From: Candidatus Aminicenantota bacterium
GTDB taxonomy: Bacteria; Acidobacteriota; Aminicenantia; Aminicenantales; Aminicenantaceae
Assembly: GCA_021162615.1 (NCBI GenBank)
Contig: JAGGYH010000012.1
Coordinates: 1-32,035 of the forward strand
Direction of reading: 5' to 3'
DNA: 32,035 nucleotides
Shown: positions 1 to 8,099 of the stretch, one piece after another
Numbering within the stretch: position 1 is the first letter of the stretch
Layout of the letters: every line of letters starts with the position of its first letter
Position numbers and translations under genes: made by a program
Notes under the pieces: generated by a model
What the model was told of the DNA's origin: nothing
What the model saw: the letters and a program-made list of their open reading frames with translations, nothing else
Databases searched by the model: none

Positions 1-3
1 ACA

Positions 4-139
4 GCATCTGCTGCAACCTCGATTCGTGAATAACCAGGATCGACTTCCTGCATCCGAAGGCTAAATCTTCAATGTCGCCGCGTCCGCACCTGAATTTCAG
101 TAAGCTATCCTTAATCTAGACTTGTGAATAAGACAGAAT
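4..139 (+). repeat. Partial copy C of the dispersed intergenic repeat with tail boxes
   Basis: Bases 54-100 match the right end of full copy B (23651-23697) almost base for base: GAAGGCTAAATCTT, then AATGTCGCC, then a CACCTGAATTTCAG-type terminus. The left half of the element is absent; the preceding bases 4-41 are instead a box (GCATCTGCTGC, CTCGATTCGTGAATAA, CAGGAT) that recurs at 29678-29714. After the terminus, 101-139 resembles the tail that follows copy B (AAGCT, then CTAGACTTGTGAATAA). It appears to be a rearranged, composite copy. The window edge may cut off further sequence. Confidence 0.75.
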
Positions 140-149
140 AGATATTCGT

Positions 150-155
150 TATAAT
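150..155 (+). promoter_or_regulatory. Possible -10 element for comM
   Basis: A TATAAT hexamer lies 55 bp before the comM start in an AT-rich stretch immediately after repeat copy C. No convincing -35 hexamer lies 16-18 bp upstream, so this is a weak call. Confidence 0.3.
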
Positions 156-210
156 TTTCTTTTGTATGATAATTTACTGCCTGTGCCGGCGTCTTTCTGA
201 ATAGAAGCCA

Positions 211-1734
211 ATGCTGTTTAAAATTGCCGGTTCCGCTCTTTATGGAGTGGAGGCTTATTTAGTGGAGGTGGAGGTCGATATTGTTTTCGGAGTACCTGAT
301 TTTGTTACGGTCGGGCTTCCGGACAAGACGGTCAGAGAAAGCAGGGAAAGGGTAAAGACAGCTCTGAAAAACTGCGGATACCCTGTTACAAGGCGGAAAA
401 TCATTATCAATCTTGCTCCAGCTGACAGAAAAAAAGAGGGTTCGGCATTTGATCTCCCTATAGCTCTTGGGCTTTTGGCTCATCTGGAGGTCTTTCCCAG
501 CAGCCGTCTTAAGAACTTTTTGTTTTCCGGAGAACTGGCCCTTGACGGCAGGATCAAGCCTGTTCCGGGTGTTCTCCCCACAGCCGTTTTGGCAAAGAAA
601 AAAGCCTTTAAAGGCATCGTCATACCCAGAGAGAACGAGAAGGAAGCCGCACTTGTAAAGGGATTGGATATATATGCTTTGAATGACATCCATGAAGTGA
701 TAAGCATGCTTAATGGGTCTGCGGATATTAAACCATCGAATTTTGACCTTAAGGACCTTCTTAAAGATGAAGATATGAATTTTGACTTCAGAGATATTAA
801 GGGCCAGGAACACTGCAAACGGGCTCTGGAAGTGGCGGCAGCCGGAGGCCATAATGTTTTGATGATCGGACCGCCGGGTGCGGGAAAGACCATGATGGCC
901 AGGCGCCTGCCCACGATAATGCCTCCCATGACATTTGATGAAATTGTAGAGACCACGCAGATCTACAGCGTGGCAGGGCTTTTAGGAGACAGGGGAGCTG
1001 TTGTTTACAGGCCTTTCCGGTCCCCCCATCATACCACATCGGATGCCGGTTTAATTGGAGGGGGCGTGATTCCCAGGCCGGGGGATGTGAGTTTGGCCCA
1101 TCATGGTGTGCTGTTCCTGGACGAGCTTCCTGAATTCAGGAAAAAGGTCCTGGAAAGCCTCAGACAGCCCATGGAAGACGGCAAAGTTACTATTTCCAGA
1201 GCATCCATGACCGTGACCTATCCTTCTTCTTTTATGCTGGTCGCCTCTATGAATCCGTGCGAGGATTCCCACTGTTTTTTGCCTGATTCCGGATATGAAT
1301 GTACGGACAGCCAGAGAAATAGATACTATTCAAAAATCTCAGGCCCTCTTCTGGATCGGATCGATATCCATCTGGAAGTGCCCAAGGTCGACTACAAAGA
1401 TATCTCTTCAAAAGAGGGAGGGGAGGCGTCCGATACCATAAGGAAAAGAGTCGTTAAAGCCAGGGACAGACAGCTCAAGCGCTTCAGAGGCCAAAAGATT
1501 TTTTGCAATGCTGAGATGGGGGTTAAAGAGCTGAAGCATTTTTGCACTCCGGACAAGGAAGGGGAGGAGCTTTTGCATTTAGCTGTCGATAAACTGGGAT
1601 TCAGCGCGAGAGCCTATGACAGGGTCCTTAAAGTCGCCAGAACCATTGCGGATCTGGAGGGGGCAGAGGGGCTGAGTGCGGCTCATATATCAGAGGCCAT
1701 TCAGTACAGGATGTGGGACAAATATTTCAAATGA
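211..1734 (+). CDS. comM: YifB/ComM-family Mg-chelatase-like AAA+ ATPase
   Basis: This 507-residue protein is full length for the YifB/ComM family. In naturally transformable bacteria ComM acts as a hexameric branch-migration helicase that extends heteroduplex during recombination of incoming DNA; many non-competent species also carry it. Residues 1-165 form the Lon-protease-like N-terminal domain (a degenerate S5 fold beginning with the family-typical start and the VGLPD motif). Walker A is GPPGAGKT at 220-227 and Walker B is LFLDE at 301-305. The C-terminal Mg-chelatase-type domain ends near residue 505. The start is an ATG with only a weak ribosome-binding site (GAAGCC). The gene stands alone on its strand, flanked by copies of the dispersed repeat on both sides, and its TGA stop is two bases before copy A begins. 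Confidence 0.95.
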   Translation: MLFKIAGSALYGVEAYLVEVEVDIVFGVPDFVTVGLPDKTVRESRERVKTALKNCGYPVTRRKIIINLAPADRKKEGSAFDLPIALGLLAHLEVFPSSRLKNFLFSGELALDGRIKPVPGVLPTAVLAKKKAFKGIVIPRENEKEAALVKGLDIYALNDIHEVISMLNGSADIKPSNFDLKDLLKDEDMNFDFRDIKGQEHCKRALEVAAAGGHNVLMIGPPGAGKTMMARRLPTIMPPMTFDEIVETTQIYSVAGLLGDRGAVVYRPFRSPHHTTSDAGLIGGGVIPRPGDVSLAHHGVLFLDELPEFRKKVLESLRQPMEDGKVTISRASMTVTYPSSFMLVASMNPCEDSHCFLPDSGYECTDSQRNRYYSKISGPLLDRIDIHLEVPKVDYKDISSKEGGEASDTIRKRVVKARDRQLKRFRGQKIFCNAEMGVKELKHFCTPDKEGEELLHLAVDKLGFSARAYDRVLKVARTIADLEGAEGLSAAHISEAIQYRMWDKYFK

Positions 1735-1735
1735 T

Positions 1736-1922
1736 GAAATTCAGATATGGCTGTCGCTTGCAAAAGATTTTTAACGCCATTCTCCTTCGTTTTTCTCGGC
1801 TCCTGCGTAACTCCCCCCGTTCGTGGGTCAGACATACTCGTCGCCCGGCTTTGCCGGGTACCCTCGAAAAGCCTCATTCGAAGGCTAAATCTTTTATGGC
1901 GCTTCAGCCACACCTGAATTTC
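1736..1922 (+). repeat. Full copy A of a structured intergenic repeat (about 187 bp)
   Basis: The element is bounded by inverted termini: GAAATTCAGATATGGC at the left and GCCACACCTGAATTTC at the right, which pair except at two G/A positions. Conserved blocks shared with copy B (23508-23695) include AGATTTTTAACGCCATTCT, AACTCCCCCCGT, CGTGGGTCAGACAT and GAAGGCTAAATCTT. An inner hairpin CCCGGC-TTT-GCCGGG (1844-1858) and outer pairing of CCTTCG (1784-1789) with CGAAGG (1879-1884) suggest a long imperfect stem-loop. A degenerate tail (AAGCA, then GACTGGATGAATAGGAT) follows to about 1950. It begins two bases after the comM stop codon. No conserved reading frame is seen. Confidence 0.85.
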
Positions 1923-1979
1923 TTTAAGCATGAGACTGGATGAATAGGATATTATGTCGATATTCTGGGGGGGCTTGTG

Positions 1980-1985
1980 TATAAT
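1980..1985 (+). promoter_or_regulatory. Possible -10 element for the Cys-motif/DUF1080 gene pair
   Basis: A TATAAT lies 35 bp before the ATG of the downstream gene, just beyond repeat copy A. I see no good -35 hexamer at the right distance, so the call rests on the -10 match and position alone. Confidence 0.3.
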
Positions 1986-2019
1986 GGATGGGATTAAGTT
2001 CTCCTTAGTGGAGGGAAGA

Positions 2020-2592
2020 ATGGAATTAGAGAAGAAAAACCGCTTCGATCGAAGGGATTTTATGTTCTCTGCCTCAGGAATCCTGGCAGCAGCCTGTTTC
2101 GGAAGCAGGACTGGTCTGTACACTCCTTTTGTCCAGAAAAAAGAATTAGCCCTGGAGCTCAGTGAAGAAGAGTCAAAGACGGTGGAGAGATCTTCCATGG
2201 CCAAGGAATTTATGAACTATTTCGGGAAAGGATATTCCTGTGCCGAGTCCATATTGATGGTTTCTTTGAGGCATCTCGACCTCCCTGAAGACTCTGTTTG
2301 GGCTGCCTCTGGTTTCGGGGGCGGAATAGGGAAAAGGGATTTGTGCGGGCTGCTGACAGGGGGCGTCATGGGTCTGGGATTTGCTTCGGGAACGATTCAG
2401 GAAGAAAGAAGCGAGGCCAAAAGACTGTGCAGCGTTGCGGTTGATAAATACTGGAAGCGGTGGCAGTCTCAGGCTCCTCTGAAATGCCAGGACATCAGGC
2501 CCCCCGGAACCAGCTCAAAAGTGTGTGTTCGGCTCGGGAAGCTGGCTGCGGCTGAAGCCGAACTCTTGATTGAGGAGATGAGAGGACAATGA
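2020..2592 (+). CDS. Tat-exported C_GCAxxG_C_C family protein
   Basis: This 190-residue protein belongs to the C_GCAxxG_C_C family of small, probably redox-active cysteine proteins of unknown precise function. Its family signature is YSCAESIL (Cys74) followed by FGGGIGKRDLCG-LTGG (Cys109), with further cysteines at 137, 156 and 169. The N-terminus reads FDRRDFMF followed by a hydrophobic run, a twin-arginine signal (Arg11-Arg12). LAAAC ending at Cys26 could make it a Tat-exported lipoprotein. I chose the ATG at 2020 because GGAGG lies 5 bp upstream and the Tat motif begins directly after it; an in-frame ATG at 1954 would add 22 unlikely residues. The stop overlaps the start of the DUF1080 gene by 4 bp (ATGA), so the two are probably co-translated. 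Tat export suggests that a folded, possibly cofactor-bearing protein crosses the membrane. Confidence 0.85.
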   Translation: MELEKKNRFDRRDFMFSASGILAAACFGSRTGLYTPFVQKKELALELSEEESKTVERSSMAKEFMNYFGKGYSCAESILMVSLRHLDLPEDSVWAASGFGGGIGKRDLCGLLTGGVMGLGFASGTIQEERSEAKRLCSVAVDKYWKRWQSQAPLKCQDIRPPGTSSKVCVRLGKLAAAEAELLIEEMRGQ

Positions 2593-3311
2593 AAAAAAGA
2601 TCCTTACTTTTGAGTTTAAGCTTGCTGTTTATTTTGACGGTCCTTACTGCCAGTGCAGTCTCAGGACGGCAGGAAAAAGGCTCTGATTTTGAGGAACAGG
2701 GCTTCATCGTCCTATTCAATAATAAGAACCTTGACGGATGGCGCAAGCTGACGGAATACAGCGGAGACTGCGGCCAGTGGACCGTTGAGGACGGAGTCCT
2801 GGTGGGGACCCAGTATCCGGAAGGAAAAGGCGGACTTCTTGTCACGCAAGAGAAGTATAAAAATTTTATTCTTTATGCGGAAGTCAAGGCTGATTATCCT
2901 GTGGATTCAGGCCTTTTTTTACGCGTCCAGCCCAGTGTTCTTTCGTATCAGATAACCATAGATTACAGACCTGACGGGGAAGTAGGGGCTGTTTACTGCC
3001 CCCTGGGAGGCGATTTTTTGCTCCATAATCCTGGGGTGAAAGAGTTGTGGAAAAAAGACGACTACAATCAGATTCTTGTGAGCATAAAAGGCCAGCCTCC
3101 TATCATCAAAGTGAGCCTGAATGGAAAAGAAGTGGTTGAATTTAAGGATGAGATGAAAGACGGAAGATACAGGGTCCCGGATGAGGGATTCATCGGAGTC
3201 CAGGTCCATCCCGGAGAAAGCTGGGGTAAGGGGAATCACGTTTATTTCAGAAAGATAATGGTAAAACCTCTTGTTATTGGGGACGCTCCATTAGGTACCA
3301 CCCTATATTAA
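2589..3311 (+). CDS. Secreted DUF1080 (3-keto-disaccharide hydrolase-like) protein
   Basis: A 240-residue protein with an N-terminal Sec-type signal peptide (MKKRSLLLSLSLLFILTVL, likely cleaved near residue 26), followed by a single DUF1080 domain. Recognisable parts are LFNNKNLDGWR (residues 41-51), WTVEDGVLVG, a middle stretch with SGLFLRV, and the C-terminal GFIGVQVHPG and VYFRKIMVKPL strands. DUF1080 has a concanavalin-like jelly-roll fold; some members hydrolyse 3-keto-glycosides and many have unknown substrates. It overlaps the upstream Tat protein gene by 4 bp. The last residues (about 12, after VKPL) are encoded by a REP-like inverted repeat beginning at 3279, beyond where the family normally ends, so the present C-terminus looks shaped by that element. 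The substrate cannot be told from sequence. Confidence 0.85.
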   Translation: MKKRSLLLSLSLLFILTVLTASAVSGRQEKGSDFEEQGFIVLFNNKNLDGWRKLTEYSGDCGQWTVEDGVLVGTQYPEGKGGLLVTQEKYKNFILYAEVKADYPVDSGLFLRVQPSVLSYQITIDYRPDGEVGAVYCPLGGDFLLHNPGVKELWKKDDYNQILVSIKGQPPIIKVSLNGKEVVEFKDEMKDGRYRVPDEGFIGVQVHPGESWGKGNHVYFRKIMVKPLVIGDAPLGTTLY

Positions 3312-3517
3312 TGAATCCGCTGGGTATAAAAAAAATATTTTAGATTGTTTCCTTCTGAAATGTTTCCATTTAATACCGCCCTGCAAGTCTGCAAACGTAA
3401 GTCCCTATATAGATTTGGTTCTGACGAGGAAGGATAAGGGAAAATTACATTCCGATAGTAAGCCGCGTACCTAAATGGGTGGTTCTATACTAGGGTGGTA
3501 CCTAATGGGACGTCCCC
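3279..3517. repeat. Inverted pair of REP-like 27-bp repeats at a convergent gene junction
   Basis: Left arm 3279-3305 reads GGGGACGCTCC then ATTAGGTACCACCCTA; the right arm 3491-3517 is its reverse complement except for two bases (GGGGACGTCCC instead of GGGGACGCTCC). The right arm contains the perfect palindrome GGGACGTCCC, and both arms contain GGTACC. A degenerate third motif (GTACCTAAATGGG) lies at 3467-3479. The 185 bp between the arms is AT-rich and has no gene. The left arm is translated as the end of the DUF1080 protein and the right arm supplies the last base of the hutI stop codon. The arrangement resembles a REP doublet or a small non-autonomous transposon; no transposase is present. 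Confidence 0.8.
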
Positions 3518-4792
3518 CTATCCATAGAGGAGCCCCTCCTTTACCACCCATTTTCCGTTTTTGATGACGTGTTTTACGGGGTTGATGCCGAAATGGTACA
3601 CAAGGAAGGGGTAATTGGGGGCATCGCACAGAATGAGGTCCATTTTTTTGCCGGTCTCCAGGCTTCCTATCTCATTATGGCGGTCGACCGCATAGGCCGC
3701 ATTGAGGGTCACGGCGTTTATGGATTCTTCGATGCTCATACCCATGGTGTAGACCCCCAGCTGCATGATAAAAAAGAGCGATTCGGTCATGGAGCTTCCC
3801 GGGTTGAAATCTGTAGCCAGAGCCACGGCCGCTCCTGACTGAATGAGTCTCCGGGCAGGCGCCCGTTTGTTCTGCATAAGGAAGAACGGGACACCAGGAA
3901 GCAGAACGGCTGCTGTAGAGCTGTTAGAAATCCTTTGAATGCCGTCCTCATTGATGGCAATGAGATGTTCGGCGGACACAGCTTTTTCTTCAGCAGCCAG
4001 TTGGGCGCCTCCCTGAGATGCAAATTCGTCAGCATGAATTTTGATTTTAAAACCTGCTTTTTTCCCGGCCCGGATCAAGGCCCTTGACTCGTCAACGGAG
4101 TAAACGCCTTGTTCGCAGAAAATATCGAAAAATTCTGCCAGGTTTTTTTCTCTGACGGCCGGTATGATTTCTTGAGTGAGGAGTTTTATATACTCATGCT
4201 TTTTGTTCTTATACTCCTTTGGCACTTCGTGGGCACCCATGAATGTGGGAATGATGTCCACGGGATGCGACCGGTCAGCTTGTTTTAACGCTTCGAGCTG
4301 TTTTATCTCATCCTTAAGGTTGAGCCCGTATCCGCTTTTTGCTTCAACGGTCGTTGTGCCGTGAAGGAGCATAGTGTTGAGTCTTTTATGACAAAGAGAT
4401 ACGATCTCCTTTTTCGAAGCCTTCCTTGTTTTTTCCACTGAGCTCTGTATGCCCATACCTTTTTCGGCCAGTTCAAGATAGGTGTGGCCTTGGAGCCGCA
4501 GGAGGAATTCTTGTTCCCGGCTCCCGGCAAAGGGAAGGTGAGTGTGGGAATCGACAAGACCCGGAAGGCAGGTCAACCCTCTGCCGTCTATCTTAAGGCA
4601 TCCGGATGTTTCAGTGACCTGGCTCCTTAATTCATCTTCTCGGCCTACAAAAACGATCTTTCCGTTTTTTGAGGCAATGCACCCTTTTTCGATCACGCCC
4701 AGTTCCAGGAGGTCTTTTTTCCTTTTAGGCGCAGTCCCCCTGCATGTAAGGAGCTGTTCGCATCCGGAAACAACAAGATCAGCTGATATCAT
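3518..4792 (-). CDS. hutI: Imidazolonepropionase
   Basis: A 424-residue metal-dependent amidohydrolase that converts 4-imidazolone-5-propanoate to N-formimidoyl-glutamate, the third step of histidine degradation. The match to HutI is strong throughout: metal site [14 protein letters not shown] (His83, His85), [21 protein letters not shown] (His188), [15 protein letters not shown] (His253) and [10 protein letters not shown] (Asp328). The ATG lies inside the last codons of ftsZ, so the genes overlap by 14 bp. The bases just upstream are CCTCCT, not a Shine-Dalgarno sequence, so translation is probably coupled to termination at the ftsZ stop. No other hut gene is in the window. The stop codon TAG abuts the REP-like right arm, with its final G supplied by that arm. 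The assignment is firm; why it sits in a division operon is unknown. Confidence 0.95.
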   Translation of the reverse strand: MISADLVVSGCEQLLTCRGTAPKRKKDLLELGVIEKGCIASKNGKIVFVGREDELRSQVTETSGCLKIDGRGLTCLPGLVDSHTHLPFAGSREQEFLLRLQGHTYLELAEKGMGIQSSVEKTRKASKKEIVSLCHKRLNTMLLHGTTTVEAKSGYGLNLKDEIKQLEALKQADRSHPVDIIPTFMGAHEVPKEYKNKKHEYIKLLTQEIIPAVREKNLAEFFDIFCEQGVYSVDESRALIRAGKKAGFKIKIHADEFASQGGAQLAAEEKAVSAEHLIAINEDGIQRISNSSTAAVLLPGVPFFLMQNKRAPARRLIQSGAAVALATDFNPGSSMTESLFFIMQLGVYTMGMSIEESINAVTLNAAYAVDRHNEIGSLETGKKMDLILCDAPNYPFLVYHFGINPVKHVIKNGKWVVKEGLLYG

Positions 4793-5999
4793 AGGAGGAT
4801 TTTCCTGCGGATCTCTCTTTGTTTTTTCTTATGAAGGACGGAGTGTCATATGAGTCCCATCTTTTTTCCCAGTTTGTTTGCGGATTTTCGTCTATGACCC
4901 GGTTTCCCCTGGGCCTAAACACATACGGGGGTGTTTCTTGATGGACTTCAAACGGAGGCGGAGTATCCTCAGCAGGATGAGAGATCAATTCCTGTGGTTT
5001 GAGGTAATCCTGGTCTGTTTTTGAGTCAAATCCGGTCGCGATCACTGTGACCTTAACGGTCTCCTTCATGGAGCTGTCTATGACCGTTCCAAAAATGATG
5101 TTGGCATCCGGGTGGGCTTTTTGGTGGATCAATTCAGAGGCCTTGGATACTTCATGCAGCCGGATATCCTTTCCTCCGGTTATATTGATGAGCACACCCT
5201 GGGCCCCGGATATGGATGTGTCCACAAGAAGAGGAGATGAGATGGCTTTTTGAGCCGCGTCAAGCGCCCGGTTTTCCCCTGATGCAATGCCGGTTCCCAT
5301 AAAGGCCATCCCCATTCCTTTCATGATGGACTTGACATCAGCGAAATCGAGATTGATCAGGCCGGGTCTTGTGATGAGATCAGAGATACCCTGGACAGCC
5401 TGACGCAGGATATCATCGGCCATTTTAAAAGCTTCATGCATGGAAGTATCCAGGTTCACGGTTTCCAGAAGTCTCTCATTGGGGATTGAGATCACCGTAT
5501 CCACAGCTGACCTCAGCTCTTCCAGTCCGTCGTTCGCCTGGTCTGCGCGGATTTTTCCTTCAAAGTTAAAGGGAAGGGTGACAATGGCGATAGCCAGGAC
5601 ATCCATTTCAGATGCGAGATTCGCCAGAACCGGTGTGGCCCCGGTTCCGGTTCCTCCGCCCAGGCCCGTGGTCAGAAATACCATATCCGCCCCTTCCAGG
5701 AGCTCGATCAATTTCTCGGTATCCTCCATGGCAGCTTCCCGCCCGACATCAGGTCTTCCTCCGGAACCCAGCCCTTTTGTGAGCTTGCTTCCTATCTGGA
5801 GTTTGGTTCCGGCTTTGTTGCTGCTCAATGCCTGCAGGTCGGTATTGACGGCAATAAATTCCACTCCGTCAATTTGTGATTCGATCATGCGGTTTACGGC
5901 GTTTCCGCCTCCGCCGCCGATTCCAATGACCCTGATTTTTGCTCCAGGGCTTTCATCGACCAGATGAAATTTTAGTTTTGTTTTTTGTTCCTCACTCAT
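4779..5999 (-). CDS. ftsZ: Cell division GTPase FtsZ
   Basis: The 406-residue tubulin homologue that polymerises into the Z-ring at mid-cell. The nucleotide-binding domain starts with [17 protein letters not shown] (residues 22-38) and contains the tubulin signature GGGTGTG at 114-120. The synergy (T7) loop NLDFADVK follows, completing the GTPase site of the next subunit. After a variable linker (about 320-375) the conserved C-terminal peptide appears as [11 protein letters not shown], the docking site for FtsA and other partners, followed by about 13 extra residues. The start is an ATG 6-7 bp after AGGAGG; this Shine-Dalgarno sequence begins inside the stop codon of ftsA, 10 bp upstream. The 3' end overlaps hutI. 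Confidence 0.98.
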   Translation of the reverse strand: MSEEQKTKLKFHLVDESPGAKIRVIGIGGGGGNAVNRMIESQIDGVEFIAVNTDLQALSSNKAGTKLQIGSKLTKGLGSGGRPDVGREAAMEDTEKLIELLEGADMVFLTTGLGGGTGTGATPVLANLASEMDVLAIAIVTLPFNFEGKIRADQANDGLEELRSAVDTVISIPNERLLETVNLDTSMHEAFKMADDILRQAVQGISDLITRPGLINLDFADVKSIMKGMGMAFMGTGIASGENRALDAAQKAISSPLLVDTSISGAQGVLINITGGKDIRLHEVSKASELIHQKAHPDANIIFGTVIDSSMKETVKVTVIATGFDSKTDQDYLKPQELISHPAEDTPPPFEVHQETPPYVFRPRGNRVIDENPQTNWEKRWDSYDTPSFIRKNKERSAGKSSYDIS

Positions 6000-6009
6000 T
6001 TTTTACCTC

Positions 6010-7233
6010 CTATGCTTCTTTGAGCCAATCTTTGAGTTTGACCCAGAAGCCTTTCTTTTTATCTTTTGGGAAGCCTTTTTCCTTCCATTTGTTGAATCCG
6101 TATAAAAGAAGACCCACGGCCGTGGAGTAATCAGGAGTGTTGACTCGATCGACCAGTCCTCCCGCTCCTCCGGGGTCTCCCTGTCTTACAGGAAGGTCAA
6201 AGACTCCTTCAGCGATTTCTTCGAGGCCGTCAAGAAGCGATGTCCCGCCGGTAAGGACAATGCCCGAGTTCAATGATTTCTCATATCCCATTCTTTTGAT
6301 GTCATTATCGACCAGACGGAATATTTCTTCTGCCCTCGGCTGTATGATTTCAGCGAGAAGCTGTCTTGAAAGCACTCTTGCTTTTTTCCCGCGTCCCACG
6401 GACGGAACCTCAATGGTGTCCTGTTCATCGACCAGAGGACTGGACACACAGCCGAATTTTTTCTTGATTTTTTCCGCTTCCGGAATAGGCGTGCGCAGAC
6501 CGACAGCTATATCGTTCGTGAAGTTATCCCCTCCGATAGGAATAACGGAAGTGTACCAGAGGCTTCCTCTCTCAAAGATGGCTATTTCCGTGGTCCCGCC
6601 TCCGATATCGATCAGCCCCACGCCCAGCTCCATCTCATCATGCGTGAGAACGGATTGGCTGGTGGCGATCTGATTGAGTACGATCTGCTCGATCCCGATA
6701 CCGGTCCGGGATATGCATGTCTTAAGATTTTGAACGGAAGTTATGGCGCCAGTGACTATGTGGACATTGACCTCCAGTTTGATACCGCTCATCCCGAGCG
6801 GATATTTGATCCCGTCCTGTTCATCGACCACATATTCCTGAGGAATGATGTGAATAATCTCTCTGTCGGGGGGAATGGAGACGGCTTTGGATTGTTCGAT
6901 AACGCGTCTTATATCCTCTCTGGTTATTTCTCTGTTTTTCCCTGATACGGCAATCACGCCCCTGCTGTTAAAGCTCTTTATGTGAGCTCCGGAAATGCCT
7001 ACATATCCGGAATCGATTTCAAATCCGGCCATGAGTTCCGCTTCTTCCTGTGCCTTTTTTATGGCCTCCACAGTGGCGTCAAGGTTCACCACCACTCCCT
7101 TTCTCAGCCCCCTGGAATCCGCGGTTCCGATACCTATGATTTCGATTTTTTTCTCTTCTGTTACTTCTCCTATAAGGGCTGTTGTTTTTTTTGTCCCGAT
7201 GTCGATTCCCACTATATATCCGTTTTTAGGCAT
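6010..7233 (-). CDS. ftsA: Cell division actin-like protein FtsA
   Basis: A 407-residue actin-fold ATPase that tethers FtsZ filaments to the membrane and recruits later division proteins. Visible landmarks are the phosphate-1 motif IVGIDIGTKKTTALIGE (residues 7-23), the 1C (SHS2) domain region around EIIGIGTADSRGLRKG, the phosphate-2 motif VGLIDIGGGTTEIAIF, and the adenosine motif SGIVLTGGTSLLDGLEE. The C-terminus, KKKKGFWVKLKDWLKEA, is a basic amphipathic helix typical of the FtsA membrane anchor. The ATG shares one base with the ftsQ stop (TGATG), with AGGAGG just upstream. Length is normal for the family. Confidence 0.97.
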   Translation of the reverse strand: MPKNGYIVGIDIGTKKTTALIGEVTEEKKIEIIGIGTADSRGLRKGVVVNLDATVEAIKKAQEEAELMAGFEIDSGYVGISGAHIKSFNSRGVIAVSGKNREITREDIRRVIEQSKAVSIPPDREIIHIIPQEYVVDEQDGIKYPLGMSGIKLEVNVHIVTGAITSVQNLKTCISRTGIGIEQIVLNQIATSQSVLTHDEMELGVGLIDIGGGTTEIAIFERGSLWYTSVIPIGGDNFTNDIAVGLRTPIPEAEKIKKKFGCVSSPLVDEQDTIEVPSVGRGKKARVLSRQLLAEIIQPRAEEIFRLVDNDIKRMGYEKSLNSGIVLTGGTSLLDGLEEIAEGVFDLPVRQGDPGGAGGLVDRVNTPDYSTAVGLLLYGFNKWKEKGFPKDKKKGFWVKLKDWLKEA

Positions 7234-8099
7234 CAGCTTCCCTCCTTTTCCGGCAAGGATATTTGTTTATTTGATAAATTTTTTTCCGGTGTGAGTATAA
7301 AACGGTCCTTAAACCTCATATTTATACTCTGCAGCTCTCCGAATTTGGCAAAATAAAGTCTTTTATCCATGTATTCCCGGATCTTGTTTGAGAAATCGCT
7401 CTCACCTAAAATAAGCCACGGAGAGTTTTGGTTCAGCTTGACCGAGACGCATCTGTATTTTGACATGTCGATCGTCTTTATCATGCGTTTTTGTTCCGGG
7501 GTGAGGTTTTCAAGGCAGTTCAGTGCCAGCTCAAATTTATCCTCAAAGTCTTTCTCGAATCCGCTGCTGTCAGCGATAAGAGGAAGTCCGCTGTTTTCTG
7601 CCAGTTGAACTTCCTCGAGCAGGACGCCGTCTCTGTCTATGAGATAGAAGCGGTCTTTCTTTATGATGGCTATGGGCACTCTTTCCGTTATTTCTATATA
7701 CACAGTAGAAGGAAATATTTTTTTCATATGGACATCCCTGACCCAGGTATATGATTTGATGATTTCCTGCATCCCGCCGATGTCAAGAAGAAGGAGATTT
7801 CCCAGTCTTTTCCCCTGGAAGAAGCCCTGGATGGAATTTTTGAGTCCGGGCTTTGCGCAGCGGATTTCAATCCTGTCCACTTCCAGCCTATCCCATGTGA
7901 TGAGAAACAGATAGGCCTTCTGGACAAGAAAAAACAGGCCTCCGATGAGCAGAAAGCTGATAATGATATGTTTTGGCCCAAGTTTTATTTTTCTTTTGAT
8001 CCTATGTGATCTTGTTTGTTCTGCGTCTCTGCGAAAATAGGGCTGGGAGATAAAGGGATTCAGCTTATGCTTTATGGAAGGATTCAGGTTAACGGCCAT
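7233..8099 (-). CDS. ftsQ: Division protein FtsQ/DivIB
   Basis: A 288-residue bitopic membrane protein of the FtsQBL division subcomplex. A basic cytoplasmic stretch (residues 1-43) is followed by one membrane segment (about 44-67, HIIISFLLIGGLFFLVQKAYLFL). A POTRA domain (about 70-140) contains VDRIEIR and the conserved WVRDVHMKKIFPSTVYIEITERVPIA block, and a beta domain ends the protein. Identification rests on the POTRA/FtsQ pattern, topology and position between murC and ftsA. The start lies inside the end of murC (11-bp overlap). The family diverges rapidly, so whether it is closer to FtsQ or DivIB is not decided here. Confidence 0.93.
   Translation of the reverse strand: MAVNLNPSIKHKLNPFISQPYFRRDAEQTRSHRIKRKIKLGPKHIIISFLLIGGLFFLVQKAYLFLITWDRLEVDRIEIRCAKPGLKNSIQGFFQGKRLGNLLLLDIGGMQEIIKSYTWVRDVHMKKIFPSTVYIEITERVPIAIIKKDRFYLIDRDGVLLEEVQLAENSGLPLIADSSGFEKDFEDKFELALNCLENLTPEQKRMIKTIDMSKYRCVSVKLNQNSPWLILGESDFSNKIREYMDKRLYFAKFGELQSINMRFKDRFILTPEKNLSNKQISLPEKEGS

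Noticed and set aside
1713-1943. A 76-codon frame covering repeat copy A
   Set aside because: It overlaps the end of comM and the repeat; copy B does not keep the frame, and differences between copies preserve pairing rather than codons.
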